Shown: positions 19,709 through 31,551 of the stretch, piece by piece
Layout of the letters: every line of letters begins with the position of its first letter
Position numbering within the stretch: the first letter of the stretch is position 1
DNA from: Gemmatimonadaceae bacterium
Lineage (GTDB): Bacteria; Gemmatimonadota; Gemmatimonadetes; Gemmatimonadales; Gemmatimonadaceae
NCBI GenBank assembly: GCA_025930755.1
Contig: JAICOJ010000021.1
Span: 1-40,169 of the forward strand
Length of the DNA: 40,169 nucleotides
Direction: 5' to 3'
Program-made: the position numbers and the translations under genes
The notes under the pieces: model-generated
Seen by the model: only the letters and a program-made list of their open reading frames with translations
Database searches by the model: none
Told to the model about the DNA's origin: nothing

Positions 19709-21256
19709 GTGGTAACGGGTCTTCACTTGTCGCGCGCCTGCGTCGCGATCATCGCGTTTGGCGTCGCATCGCTCGCGGCGTGCGACGACGATCCGTCGGG
19801 ACCAGACCGGACCGCGCTCACGCCCAGTATCCTGAATGACTCGATCATCGGGCGCCAGGAAGCGCTTCGAATCGTGTTCAACTCCCGTATCGATCCGCGC
19901 ACGGGGTTGGACCCCGAGAACTTCGTGGTCACGAACCTGTGCAGCGGCCTGCGCGTGCCGGGTGCGGTCCGGATCGGAACGGATTCGGCCGGCAATCGCG
20001 ACACGTTGATCTTCTCCCCGTCGCAGACCATCCCGTTTCTGACCCCGCTGTCCGTTCGGGTTCAGAACATCCTTACGACGGGCGGCCGGGCGCTCAACGC
20101 GCCATTCACGATCAACGTGAGAACGGAGACGCCGCCAGTCAGTGATATCAGCTGGGAAGCCACCGATTCGCCGACGCAGGATCCGGGTTCCGGTATCTTT
20201 TACCTGGATCGCGAGCGGGGCTTTTACAGCACCCGCACCGGAACGATCTTCCGGACGATCGACGGTGGCGAGTCGTGGGAATTTCGGTACAAGAACGATG
20301 ACTTCACGGCCGTGCGGAGCATTCGCGCGGCGACGGCCGACTCCCTGTACATCAGCGCGGCGCCGAAGCTGGGTGGCACGACGGTTTCGGCCACGGGGCT
20401 TTTCCGGTCGATCGACGGCGGTCTGACGTTCTCCCCGATCTTCATTCAGGATCCGGGAGACATCCGTCATACGGTGATGCGCAAGCTCGCCGGTCGGCGC
20501 CCGATCCTGCTGGCGTTCGGGAACATCGGTCGGTTGGCCGTGTGGCGCGTCGACGAGAATGCCGGTACCGTGACGCGATTTGGCCCGGTCGGTGGCATCA
20601 TCATCGGCAACTCCGGGGATCTCTCTCCGGATGCATCGCGCGCTGTGGCGGTGGGACTTACGACGTCGCCGACGCCCGGCACCTTCAACGGCGCAGCGCT
20701 CGTCTCGCTCGATTCGGGGAAGACGTTCACCGATGTCACCGGGTTGCCGGCGGGCACACGGCAACTGCGTGGCGCCGGCTTCATCGACAACACGACGGTT
20801 CTCCTCCTCGGAGACACCTCGACGGTCGTGCGCCTGAACACGACGACCGGCACCTCGGTGCGGCTGGGTGCCGCTGCCGGCATTCCACAGCGAACGGTCT
20901 CCGCCGACAACGTCATCACGACGTACCATTTCACACGCGCCGAGTTTGCTCCCAACAATCGGGAGATCGGGTTCATGATAGGGTACTCCATCATCGACCG
21001 CCCGGTCGGTGGCGACATCAAGCGCGGCGTTATTCTCATGACTCGCGACGGTGGAGACACGTGGGTCCAGCAGGCCGTGTCCGGCGCGGGAGAGAATGGT
21101 TTGGGGTTCCCTCCACTCGGCGAATCGGCGGGCCAGGGCGATCTTCACGTACTTGCGAGTGACTTTGCCAACGTTGCTGGCGATGAGGGCTTCATTGCGC
21201 AGCGCCCCGGTGATGTTGAGGTGGTAACCGCTGCCTGCGCCTTCAATACGCCCTAA
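19709..21256 (+). CDS. Secreted lipoprotein with Ig-like and Asp-box (BNR) repeats
   Basis: 515 aa from GTG 19709, chosen because the protein then starts with a clean signal peptide and the lipobox LAAC (C25). Residue +2 is Asp, which in E. coli keeps lipoproteins at the inner membrane; whether that rule holds here is unknown. Residues about 35-145 look like a bacterial Ig-like (Big_5) domain. The rest contains Asp-box motifs TIDGGESW (~183), SIDGGLTF (~233), SLDSGKTF (~333) and TRDGGDTW (~444), as in BNR/Ycf48-type beta-propellers. The function is unknown. It follows the peptide gene by 108 bases and precedes the next gene by 14. Confidence 0.75.
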   Translation: MVTGLHLSRACVAIIAFGVASLAACDDDPSGPDRTALTPSILNDSIIGRQEALRIVFNSRIDPRTGLDPENFVVTNLCSGLRVPGAVRIGTDSAGNRDTLIFSPSQTIPFLTPLSVRVQNILTTGGRALNAPFTINVRTETPPVSDISWEATDSPTQDPGSGIFYLDRERGFYSTRTGTIFRTIDGGESWEFRYKNDDFTAVRSIRAATADSLYISAAPKLGGTTVSATGLFRSIDGGLTFSPIFIQDPGDIRHTVMRKLAGRRPILLAFGNIGRLAVWRVDENAGTVTRFGPVGGIIIGNSGDLSPDASRAVAVGLTTSPTPGTFNGAALVSLDSGKTFTDVTGLPAGTRQLRGAGFIDNTTVLLLGDTSTVVRLNTTTGTSVRLGAAAGIPQRTVSADNVITTYHFTRAEFAPNNREIGFMIGYSIIDRPVGGDIKRGVILMTRDGGDTWVQQAVSGAGENGLGFPPLGESAGQGDLHVLASDFANVAGDEGFIAQRPGDVEVVTAACAFNTP

Positions 21257-21270
21257 CGACCCACGACACC

Positions 21271-22545
21271 ATGACCGTGAGAATTTTCCTACGCAGTCTC
21301 CGTCACCGTGCGTGGCTTACCGTCGCGTGCACGGCGCTTCTCTCGCTGGCTACCGTCCCGAGTGTCGCACCCGCTCAAAGTGTCGCGGGCGGCGACTTCG
21401 ATATCTGTGATTACTGCGGCAACCTCGTCGGGAACGTGCTCCGGTTGCGGGGGCGTGCGGACTTCGGCACCAACCCCGGAACCTTCGTCCTTTTTAACGC
21501 GTCGAGCGTGGAGCAGGACGTCGACGGGGACGGCTTCACCGCCGGCATCGACTTCACCAACCTCTTCATTTCCAGCGTTGGTGACTTCCAGAACGTGGCG
21601 GACCCGTCACGCATTATCGAGTCCGCCAATTTCGTCCTCGGTGACGCGCTGAACCCGTTGCGGAACGGATTTCAGAACGTGGTGCGTGTGTCGGTGCGAA
21701 TACCGGGGGGCACGCCGGCAGGCATCTACAGCGCGAGCGTGCAAATCCGGGATTCGGTCCGTGCGCCCGGCGTCAATCCCAATGGCGAGCAGCTGCGCAT
21801 CGACCACTTCGTCATCGAGATCGAAGTACTGCCGACGTTTGCCGCGGACCTTGTCCGCGCCGACACCAACGTCCGCGCGGACTCGCTGCGGATCGCGGGG
21901 CGGGCTGGACAGACCGCCCGGGGCGTTATCCGCGTCGCGAATACCGGCAACGTGAATTTGTCGAACGTGCACCTGGAATCGACGGACCTGGTTGCCACGT
22001 CCGGTACCGGGCTGCGGATTCGGCGGGAGCGCATCTCGTTTGCTCCGGAGGCACTCCCAAACCTGTCGCTTGCTGACACCCAGCGAGTCGTCGTCACGGT
22101 CAGGGTGCCCCCGGGGCTGCTCGCGGGCGACTATCGCGGTGAGATTCTGCTCCAAGGCGACTCGTTGAGGCCGCGACGCATCCCATTCACCGTATCCGTG
22201 CAGACCCCGGGCGATCTCGTCTTCGAGACCAACCCGGTCAGCGGGCAAAACAACGATCGGGCCGTGATCATCTTCAACGCCGATCCGGGCACCCGATGGG
22301 AGATGCGAATCTTCGACATGCTCGCGCTGACGACGTACGCGGCGGAGGGAACCGTCTTCGAAGGCAGCACGGGGACGGCTGACCCGCTGGATGACATCCC
22401 GGGTGACCAGGCCGTCCGCGTGACGTGGCCACTGCAAAATGGCCGCGGCGAGAACGTCGCAGGCGGCATGTATTATGTCGTCGTCAACGCCGTGCAGGAC
22501 GGAGATTCGCGTCAGCTGCGTGGAAAACTGATGGTCATTCGATGA
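21271..22545 (+). CDS. Secreted protein with C-terminal FlgD-like/sorting-type Ig domain
   Basis: 424 aa with a signal peptide ending about VAPAQ. An N-terminal region has CDYCGN and a DVDGDGFT stretch that could bind calcium. The middle (about 185-310) has two or so beta-sandwich segments of the type seen in cell-surface adhesion repeats (ARGVIRVANTGNVNLSNVHL, VVVTVRVPPGLLAGDYRG). The end, GGMYYVVVNAV…RGKLMVIR, resembles FlgD-like Ig domains and type IX secretion sorting domains. I cannot name a family for the whole protein. ATG 21271. Its stop overlaps the start of the PorV-OmpA gene (ATGA), suggesting the two products are made together. Confidence 0.7.
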   Translation: MTVRIFLRSLRHRAWLTVACTALLSLATVPSVAPAQSVAGGDFDICDYCGNLVGNVLRLRGRADFGTNPGTFVLFNASSVEQDVDGDGFTAGIDFTNLFISSVGDFQNVADPSRIIESANFVLGDALNPLRNGFQNVVRVSVRIPGGTPAGIYSASVQIRDSVRAPGVNPNGEQLRIDHFVIEIEVLPTFAADLVRADTNVRADSLRIAGRAGQTARGVIRVANTGNVNLSNVHLESTDLVATSGTGLRIRRERISFAPEALPNLSLADTQRVVVTVRVPPGLLAGDYRGEILLQGDSLRPRRIPFTVSVQTPGDLVFETNPVSGQNNDRAVIIFNADPGTRWEMRIFDMLALTTYAAEGTVFEGSTGTADPLDDIPGDQAVRVTWPLQNGRGENVAGGMYYVVVNAVQDGDSRQLRGKLMVIR

Positions 22546-24095
22546 GGGTCGCCATGTTTCGAGCACTTACGTTCGTCGCTCTCGCCGCTTCGGCAGCCCT
22601 CGCTTCCTCCGCCCAGGCGCAGTTCGGCGGTGGTGGCCAGGATGCCGGCGTTTATAGCATGACGATCCTCGGAATTCCCGTTTCGCCACGGGCGGTCGCC
22701 CTCGGGGAGGCAATGGCGGCGATCGATCGGGATCCGTCGACGATCTGGTACAACGCGGCGGGAATGCTCGGGCTCCGGACGAATGCGTTCACCGTCACGG
22801 CGGCACAGCGGTTCGCGCAGACACAGATCATCGGTACGGCTGTCACCTTCCCCACTGAAATCGCCACGTTCGGCATCGGGGCGCGCGCCTTCAACGCGGG
22901 GACGATCGAGGTACGGGCCGAGGGTGAGCCGACGGGTGGGGACATGCGTGCGTATCAATGGGCGCTCGAGGGCGGCGGCGCCTTGCAGCTCGCGCGCTGG
23001 TGGCGCTGGGGTGGCACCCTCGTGTTCACGCAGGAGCAGCTCGGCGACGCGAGCGAAGCCTCCGTGGGAGTCAATTCGGGGATGCAGTTCCCCGACATTT
23101 TGTTTGGTCGGGTAACGCTTGCCGGTGGCGTTCGCAACTGGGGCACGAACGTCAACTTCGACGAGGGGTTCGAGGGCTTCTCCCCGCCGCAAATGCTCTA
23201 CGTCGGGGCGGGAATCGACGTGTTCCGGCGGAGGAATCTGATTCAGACCCCGATGCTGTTCCGTGGACAGCCGATCATTTTTGACGCGAAGGTCGTGGGC
23301 CAGGTCAACATCCCCGACCGGATGGAGCCATACGTCGGCCTCGGCGTCGAAGCGACGGTGAACGGGGTCGCGATCGGCCGCATCGGGTATCAGACGGGCG
23401 ATGACAACCGCTCGGGGATCTCGCTGGGCGCCGGGGTGAACGTCGGACAGTTCCGCCTGGAGTACGCGTTCCGGAACTACAAGAATGGGGGCGCCGGGTT
23501 CTTCGAGAACGACCCGGTGGGCGATGCGCATAACGTGAGCTTCACCTTCTTCTGGGGCGAGCGCGAACGGAACGAGCCGGTCGTGCCCGTGGTCGTGGCC
23601 GCGCCGGTCGACACCGCGTCGATCAATGCCGCCGTGCGCGGCGCCATCCAGGAGCAGCTCGCCGCGCTCCGTCCGTTACTCGATTCGCTGCGTGCGCAGC
23701 AAGTCACCATCGAGCAGGCCGATCTGGTGTCGCGGTACATCGTTCCCGTTCATTTCGGCTTCGATTCCGCGGTGGTTCGGGAGACCGACTTCGAGGTGCT
23801 CGGCAACGTTGCCGAGGTCATCCGGCGCGTCTATCCCACGGCACTGGTGACGATCGAGGGCTTCGCGGATCCGGCTGGCTCAGTGCAGTACAATCTCGAT
23901 CTGTCCCGCCGGCGCGCGCAGGCGGTTCGCGACGTCATGATCTCGCGGTTCAACCTGCCGTCGCAGCAGCTGCGGGCCATCGGGTATGGCGAGCAGGCCG
24001 CCCGACAGATCATTCCCGGTGCGCGACGCGACGACCCCGGTGCGCAGTCGAACCGGCGTGTCGTCTTCACCATCGACGCGACGCAGCGGTTCTAG
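22542..24095 (+). CDS. PorV/PorQ-like outer-membrane barrel fused to an OmpA peptidoglycan-binding domain
   Basis: 517 aa from ATG 22542 (overlaps the previous stop). After a signal peptide (…AQAQ), residues about 30-350 form a FadL-like barrel of the PorV/PorQ type, with the typical opening GIPVSPRAVALGEAMAAIDRDPSTIWYNAAGM. A linker rich in Val/Pro and Gln leads to an OmpA C-terminal domain (about 400-515) with VHFGFDSAVVRE, the GFADPAGSVQYNLDLSRRRA box and SNRRVVFTI. PorV-type proteins usually lack OmpA; the fusion would tie a surface-protein carrier or pore to peptidoglycan. A 12-bp hairpin follows. Confidence 0.84.
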   Translation: MRVAMFRALTFVALAASAALASSAQAQFGGGGQDAGVYSMTILGIPVSPRAVALGEAMAAIDRDPSTIWYNAAGMLGLRTNAFTVTAAQRFAQTQIIGTAVTFPTEIATFGIGARAFNAGTIEVRAEGEPTGGDMRAYQWALEGGGALQLARWWRWGGTLVFTQEQLGDASEASVGVNSGMQFPDILFGRVTLAGGVRNWGTNVNFDEGFEGFSPPQMLYVGAGIDVFRRRNLIQTPMLFRGQPIIFDAKVVGQVNIPDRMEPYVGLGVEATVNGVAIGRIGYQTGDDNRSGISLGAGVNVGQFRLEYAFRNYKNGGAGFFENDPVGDAHNVSFTFFWGERERNEPVVPVVVAAPVDTASINAAVRGAIQEQLAALRPLLDSLRAQQVTIEQADLVSRYIVPVHFGFDSAVVRETDFEVLGNVAEVIRRVYPTALVTIEGFADPAGSVQYNLDLSRRRAQAVRDVMISRFNLPSQQLRAIGYGEQAARQIIPGARRDDPGAQSNRRVVFTIDATQRF

Positions 24096-24126
24096 CAATC
24101 TTCGCTCAACACGTGCATCATTCGTG

Positions 24127-24154
24127 ACGGGCGAGAGAGCGATCTCTCGCCCGT
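24127..24154 (+). terminator. Strong hairpin with GNRA loop after the PorV-OmpA gene
   Basis: Perfect 12-bp stem ACGGGCGAGAGA (24127-24138) / TCTCTCGCCCGT (24143-24154) closed by a GCGA tetraloop, 31 bases after the stop codon. No U-tract follows (only TT and then GC-rich sequence), so it is either a U-less terminator or a 3'-end protecting hairpin. The rest of the 137-base gap to ugd shows no other feature I can support. Confidence 0.6.
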
Positions 24155-24232
24155 TGTGCGTCCGTGGCGCACGCCCCCTGAACGAGTCGCGCCCGCAATA
24201 GCTACGCGGGGGCGGACAACCAGAGCCTCACC

Positions 24233-25540
24233 GTGCAGATCACTGTCATCGGGACCGGATACGTCGGTCTCGTCGTTGGCGCCTGCCTCGCCGAAACCGG
24301 AAACGACGTCATTGGAGCCGATACTGACGCGACGAAGATCGAGAACCTGCATCGGAACATCCTGCCGATCTACGAGCCCGGTCTCGACGACTACGTCGAG
24401 CGCAATCAGTCGCACGGGCGGCTCACGTTCACGACGGACATTCCACAGGCGATCGCGGCAGCCGAGGTCATCTTCATCGCCGTCGGAACGCCACCCGACG
24501 AGGACGGCTCCGCAGATCTCCGCCACGTGCTGGCAGTTGCGGAGCAGATCGGGCGGCACGCGAGCCGCGAGATCGTCGTCGTGACGAAGTCCACGGTACC
24601 GGTCGGTACCGCGGCAAAAGTCGAGGAAGTCATCAGCCAGCACGCGCGGTGGCCCGTTCACGTCTGCAGTAACCCGGAGTTCCTGAAGGAAGGTGCCGCG
24701 GTCGAGGATTTCATGCGTCCCGATCGCGTCGTGCTGGGGGTGAGTACCGATCATGCGCGATCAGTGTTGGCTGAGCTCTACGCGCCCTTCCTCCGTACCG
24801 GGAAGCCCATCCTGTTCATGGATGTCGCCTCTGCCGAGCTCACCAAATACGCGGCGAACGCCATGCTGGCGGCGCGCATCTCCTTCATGAACGAGATCGC
24901 GAATCTCTGCGAGCGCGTCGGAGCGAACGTCGATCTCGTGCGGAAGGGAATCGGCTCGGACTCGCGGATTGGAGCGGCGTTCCTCTTCCCCGGCCCGGGA
25001 TACGGAGGATCATGCTTTCCAAAGGACGTGAAGGCCCTTGTGCGCACCTCGCGCGCATGCGGAGCGCCGCTGGGCGTGCTCGAGGCCGTTGAGGCCGCCA
25101 ACGAGCGACAGAAGCGCCGCCTTTTCGAAAAGCTGGGCGGGGCACTCGGGGATAGCTTGAACGGATCGCGGGTGGCGGTGTGGGGGTTGGCATTCAAGCC
25201 GCAGACCGACGACATGCGCGAATCGCCCGCCCTCATCCTGATCGATCAGCTCCTCGAGGCAGGCGCGTCAGTCGTGGCCCATGACCCGGTTGCGATTCCG
25301 GAGGGGCGGCGACGGCTGGGCGATCGCGTCGCGTTCGCCGAGACCAGCTACGCCGCGCTCGAGGGCGCGGATGCGCTGGTGATCGTGACCGACTGGAACG
25401 AATACCGCCATCCGGATCTCAAGCGCATCAAGACGATGCTCAAGCGGCCGATCGTCGTCGATGGCCGCAATCTGTATGACCCGGCCAAGATGCGCTCGCT
25501 TGGCTTTACCTACCTCTCGATCGGACGGAGCGAGGGGTGA
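24233..25540 (+). CDS. ugd: UDP-glucose 6-dehydrogenase
   Basis: 435 aa. Oxidises UDP-glucose twice to UDP-glucuronate with NAD. N-terminal Rossmann motif [17 protein letters not shown], then [17 protein letters not shown], the central-domain block [20 protein letters not shown], and the catalytic cysteine in [10 protein letters not shown] (about C260). The C-terminal UDP-binding domain has [19 protein letters not shown] start at 24233 lies directly before the conserved N-terminal strand. The stop overlaps the next gene's GTG by 3 bases. With that gene being a UDP-glucuronate decarboxylase-like enzyme, the pair would make UDP-xylose for surface glycans. Confidence 0.94.
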   Translation: MQITVIGTGYVGLVVGACLAETGNDVIGADTDATKIENLHRNILPIYEPGLDDYVERNQSHGRLTFTTDIPQAIAAAEVIFIAVGTPPDEDGSADLRHVLAVAEQIGRHASREIVVVTKSTVPVGTAAKVEEVISQHARWPVHVCSNPEFLKEGAAVEDFMRPDRVVLGVSTDHARSVLAELYAPFLRTGKPILFMDVASAELTKYAANAMLAARISFMNEIANLCERVGANVDLVRKGIGSDSRIGAAFLFPGPGYGGSCFPKDVKALVRTSRACGAPLGVLEAVEAANERQKRRLFEKLGGALGDSLNGSRVAVWGLAFKPQTDDMRESPALILIDQLLEAGASVVAHDPVAIPEGRRRLGDRVAFAETSYAALEGADALVIVTDWNEYRHPDLKRIKTMLKRPIVVDGRNLYDPAKMRSLGFTYLSIGRSEG

Positions 25541-26484
25541 GGGTAGTCATCACCGGGGCGGCGGGATTTCTCGGGTCGCATCTGAGCGACCGGTTTCTGG
25601 CAGAAGGAAGCGAAGTCGTCGGGGTCGACAATCTCATCACCGGTAACGCCGACAACCTCGCGCACCTGGAACGCGAGACGCGGTTCACATTCGTCCGACA
25701 GGATGTTTCGCGGGCCCTTACCGTCGACGGCAAGGTTGACGGCGTGCTGCACTTCGCCTCGCCGGCCAGTCCGATCGATTACCTCGAGCATCCAATCGCC
25801 ACGCTCGACGTGGGCTCTCTCGGAACTCGAAACGCGCTCGAGCTCGCGCGGTCGCATGGCGCGCGCTTTTTCATGGCGTCCACATCCGAAGTCTACGGCG
25901 ATCCGCTCGAGCATCCGCAGCGCGAGACCTACTGGGGCAATGTGAATCCGATTGGGCCGAGGAGCGTGTACGATGAGGCGAAGCGCTTTTCGGAAGCGCT
26001 CACCATGGCGTATCACCGGGAGCTCGGGCTCGATACGCGAATCGTCCGGATCTTCAACACGTACGGGCCTCGCATGCGCCCGCGGGATGGGCGCGTCGTG
26101 TCGAACTTCATCGTGCAGGCCCTCGCGGGCGAACCGTTGACGATCTATGGGGACGGATCGCAGTCACGCTCCTTTTGCTATGTGTCGGACGAAGTCGACG
26201 GGATCTATCGCTTGTTCATTCAGGGCGATGCCGAGCCGACCAACGTGGGAAACCCGGACGAGTTCACCGTTCGCCAGCTCGCGGACCTGATTCTGGAGCT
26301 TACCGGCTCGAAGTCGACGATCGTGTCGATGGCGCTTCCAACCGACGATCCGAAGGTCCGCCGCCCCGACATCACCAAGGCGCGTGAGAAGCTGGGGTGG
26401 TCCCCTCAGGTCCCTCTCCGGGAAGGGTTGAAGCGGACCATCGACTGGTTCCGGGAGCGGGAACGGGCGCTGGAAAAGCGCTAA
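25537..26484 (+). CDS. UDP-glucuronate decarboxylase (UDP-xylose synthase)-like
   Basis: 315-aa extended [47 protein letters not shown], active-site SVYDEAKRF (about Y144/K148), [12 protein letters not shown] and [15 protein letters not shown]. These segments fit the UXS subgroup, which oxidises and decarboxylates UDP-glucuronate to UDP-xylose, better than GalE-type epimerases. It overlaps ugd, which makes its substrate. GTG start 25537. The last six codons and the stop (ERALEKR end) lie inside the left arm of an intergenic repeat, so the C-terminus may have been shaped by repeat insertion. Confidence 0.88.
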   Translation: MRVVITGAAGFLGSHLSDRFLAEGSEVVGVDNLITGNADNLAHLERETRFTFVRQDVSRALTVDGKVDGVLHFASPASPIDYLEHPIATLDVGSLGTRNALELARSHGARFFMASTSEVYGDPLEHPQRETYWGNVNPIGPRSVYDEAKRFSEALTMAYHRELGLDTRIVRIFNTYGPRMRPRDGRVVSNFIVQALAGEPLTIYGDGSQSRSFCYVSDEVDGIYRLFIQGDAEPTNVGNPDEFTVRQLADLILELTGSKSTIVSMALPTDDPKVRRPDITKAREKLGWSPQVPLREGLKRTIDWFRERERALEKR

Positions 26485-26593
26485 GGGCGCTGGACCAGCG
26501 CTGGAAGCCCGGCGGTGATCCCCTCAGCGCTTTCCTGCGCCACTGGCGCCTGTCCAGCATCTTGTCCGTTCTTCAGCGCTTCTCCAGCGCGCC
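26465..26593. repeat. GCGCTGG-rich inverted repeat overlapping the end of the UDP-xylose synthase gene
   Basis: GCGCT words start at 26467, 26478, 26487 and 26498 (steps 11, 9, 11). The outer arm 26465-26485 pairs with 26571-26593, leaving one bulge and few mismatches. An 18-base block GGCGCTGGACCAGCGCTG at 26486-26503 is identical to 34444-34461 in the spacer after rel. The left arm includes the coding end and stop of the preceding gene. From here to bamD the gap holds only the promoter-like motif listed next. Confidence 0.7.
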
Positions 26594-26662
26594 TGTACCC
26601 TCTAACTTCCTCTGTTTGTGCGCTTTCGCGCTCCCGGCTGAACCTCCCGCCGAGCCCCGGTG

Positions 26663-26668
26663 TAGCAT
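26663..26668 (+). promoter_or_regulatory. Possible -10 element for a leaderless bamD transcript
   Basis: TAGCAT lies 7 bases before ATG 26676, with no Shine-Dalgarno between. If it is a -10 box, transcription would start at or within a base or so of the start codon. No convincing -35 is visible, so this is tentative. Confidence 0.3.
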
Positions 26669-26675
26669 TCGCGAT

Positions 26676-27443
26676 ATGCCCGTCAATTCGATAGCTCGGA
26701 CCGTGGCCGTGATCATGATCGCGCTCACGGCCTGCCGTGCCGATTTCGAGCTCAAGAGCTTTACTCAGGACACCGACCTGTACCAGGCGGCGCTTCGCGA
26801 GCTGCAGCACCGTCATTGGGACAATGCGGTAGCCGGGTTCGAGCGTCTGACCATCGAGCTCCCCGCGCGCGACACGCTCATGCCACTGGCGTTCTACCAC
26901 CTCGGCAAGGCGCGGCAGGGCAAGAAGGAGTGGCTCCTGGCCGCGCAGGCGTTCACCCGGGTCACCGAGAGCTTTCCCGACGACACCCTGGCCGACGATG
27001 CGTTGTACGAAGCCGGTGTCTCCTATGGCCGGCTCTGGCGCAAGCCGGAGCTCGATGCACAGTACGGCGAAACCGCCATCAGCACGCTGCGGATGATGCA
27101 GGGGATGTATCCGAACTCCCCGTTGAACGACGACGCGCAGCGCGAGATCGACCGCCTAACGAACTGGCTCGGGACGAAGACCTACGAGACGGGGATGTTC
27201 TACATGCGCCGGAAGGCCTACGATCCCGCCATCATCTACTTCAAGGACGTGCTGCGGCTGTACCCGACCGCCCCCATCGCCCGTGAGGCGGGGATCAAGC
27301 TGGTCGAGGCGTATACCGAGATCAACTATCGCGAGGAAGCGCAGGAGCAGTGCGCGTCGCTGCGGCAGAGCTATCCGAGCTCGGCGGAAGTCCGCGAAGT
27401 GTGTGGCAACGCGCCGGCGACGGCGCAAACGCCCACGCCCTGA
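26676..27443 (+). CDS. bamD: Outer-membrane assembly lipoprotein BamD
   Basis: 255 aa. Lipoprotein signal with lipobox LTAC (C20), then TPR-type helical repeats: LYQAALRELQHRHWDNAVAGFERL, the LGKARQGKKEWLLAAQAFTRV segment, ADDALYEAGVSYGRLWRKPELD and TYETGMFYMRRKAYDPAIIYFKDVL. This is the BamD/ComL pattern; the protein is an essential part of the BAM complex that inserts beta-barrels in the outer membrane. ATG 26676 is used because the signal peptide starts there; an upstream extension would translate the repeat. nadD begins 3 bases after its stop. It is consistent with the many barrel proteins in the window. Confidence 0.88.
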   Translation: MPVNSIARTVAVIMIALTACRADFELKSFTQDTDLYQAALRELQHRHWDNAVAGFERLTIELPARDTLMPLAFYHLGKARQGKKEWLLAAQAFTRVTESFPDDTLADDALYEAGVSYGRLWRKPELDAQYGETAISTLRMMQGMYPNSPLNDDAQREIDRLTNWLGTKTYETGMFYMRRKAYDPAIIYFKDVLRLYPTAPIAREAGIKLVEAYTEINYREEAQEQCASLRQSYPSSAEVREVCGNAPATAQTPTP

Positions 27444-27446
27444 CGT

Positions 27447-28010
27447 GTGCGCCTCGGCGTCCTCGGAGGCACGTTCGATCCACCGCACGTCGGCCACCTG
27501 CTTGCGGCCTCCGATGCGTTCGAGACGCTCGCGCTCGACCGTCTGCTCTTCATCCCGGCGGCGGCTCATCCGTTCAAGGGTGACAGCGTCGGTGCGACGC
27601 CCGAGCAACGCGTGGACATGCTCGCCCTCCTGATCGCGGGCGATGTGCGGTTCGGCATCGATACGATCGAAATCGAGCGGTCGGGGTTATCTTACACGGT
27701 CGACACGCTGGCCGACCTGGCCCGCCGCTATCCGGACGCAGAGCGCTTTTTTCTCATTGGTGAGGATCTCGTGGACCAGGTGGCCACCTGGCGCGCCCCC
27801 GAGCGGTTGACGCAGCTGGCGGAGATCATCGTGCTCGCGCGCGGGGATGCGCCGCAATCGGCCGCCGGGCAATTTCGGCGTCTGAATACCCGCCGTGTCG
27901 ACGTGTCGTCGACCGAGATCCGCGCGCGCGCGCGCGCCGGTCTGTCACTCCATGGGTTCGTGCCCGATCCCGTCGTCGCGTACATCCGCGACGCCGGGCT
28001 GTATCGCTAG
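27447..28010 (+). CDS. nadD: Nicotinate-nucleotide adenylyltransferase
   Basis: 187 aa. Adenylates nicotinate mononucleotide with ATP to deamido-NAD in NAD synthesis. The nucleotidyl-transferase motif GGTFDPPHVGH sits at residues 7-17, and the conserved SSTEIRARA motif near residue 152 matches the ISSTxIR box. Intermediate landmarks include FIPAAAHPFK, the HPFK-like substrate loop, and FFLIGEDLVDQVATW. GTG start at 27447, 3 bases after bamD; secA begins 9 bases after its stop, so the three genes probably share a transcript. Confidence 0.94.
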   Translation: MRLGVLGGTFDPPHVGHLLAASDAFETLALDRLLFIPAAAHPFKGDSVGATPEQRVDMLALLIAGDVRFGIDTIEIERSGLSYTVDTLADLARRYPDAERFFLIGEDLVDQVATWRAPERLTQLAEIIVLARGDAPQSAAGQFRRLNTRRVDVSSTEIRARARAGLSLHGFVPDPVVAYIRDAGLYR

Positions 28011-28019
28011 AGGTTCGTC

Positions 28020-31322
<3,303 letters not shown>

Positions 31323-31337
31323 GCGACACGGCAAAGA

Positions 31338-31446
31338 GACGGAATTCAGAACACAGTATTCAGAATTCAGACGAAGTGACGGGGAGCCATCCGGTGGCTC
31401 CCCGTTGTCGTTCCTGGGTTCTGAGTTCTTTATTCTGACTTCGGTC
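31338..31446. repeat. Heptad inverted repeat after secA (CAGAATT unit)
   Basis: Two 52-base arms (31338-31389 and 31395-31446) are imperfect complements with a 5-base loop. The left arm runs in 7-base steps CAGAACA (31347), CAGTATT (31354), CAGAATT (31361), CAGACGA (31368). The right arm runs CTGGGTT (31414), CTGAGTT (31421), CTTTATT (31428), CTGACTT (31435). The unit is the same as in the element after carB. The apex is a strong GC hairpin listed separately. Bases 31447-31551 up to radC show nothing else I can support. Confidence 0.78.
31379..31405 (+). terminator. Hairpin terminator after secA
   Basis: Perfect 11-bp stem ACGGGGAGCCA (31379-31389) / TGGCTCCCCGT (31395-31405), loop TCCGG, 56 bases after the secA stop. 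It is followed by T-rich but interrupted sequence (TGTCGTTCC). It is the apex of the larger heptad repeat, making a very long stem possible. It probably ends the bamD-nadD-secA transcript. Confidence 0.7.
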
Positions 31447-31551
31447 ATCCTCGCCGTCCCCGGTCAACAAGAAGGCCCGCCCCGCCGATTGCGGATGATG
31501 CGCTTCGAGGGCGTGCGGGACAGCATAGGCGCTCCAAACCGCGAGCCCCCG

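Noticed and set aside
21271-24095. Complete type IX secretion system
   Set aside because: Only a PorV-like protein and a sorting-like C-terminus are visible. No PorT, PorU, SprA or GldKLMN homologue is present in the window.
26465-26680. Upstream extension of bamD into the repeat region
   Set aside because: The frame is open from 26397, but the added residues come from repeat sequence and precede a clean lipoprotein signal starting at ATG 26676.
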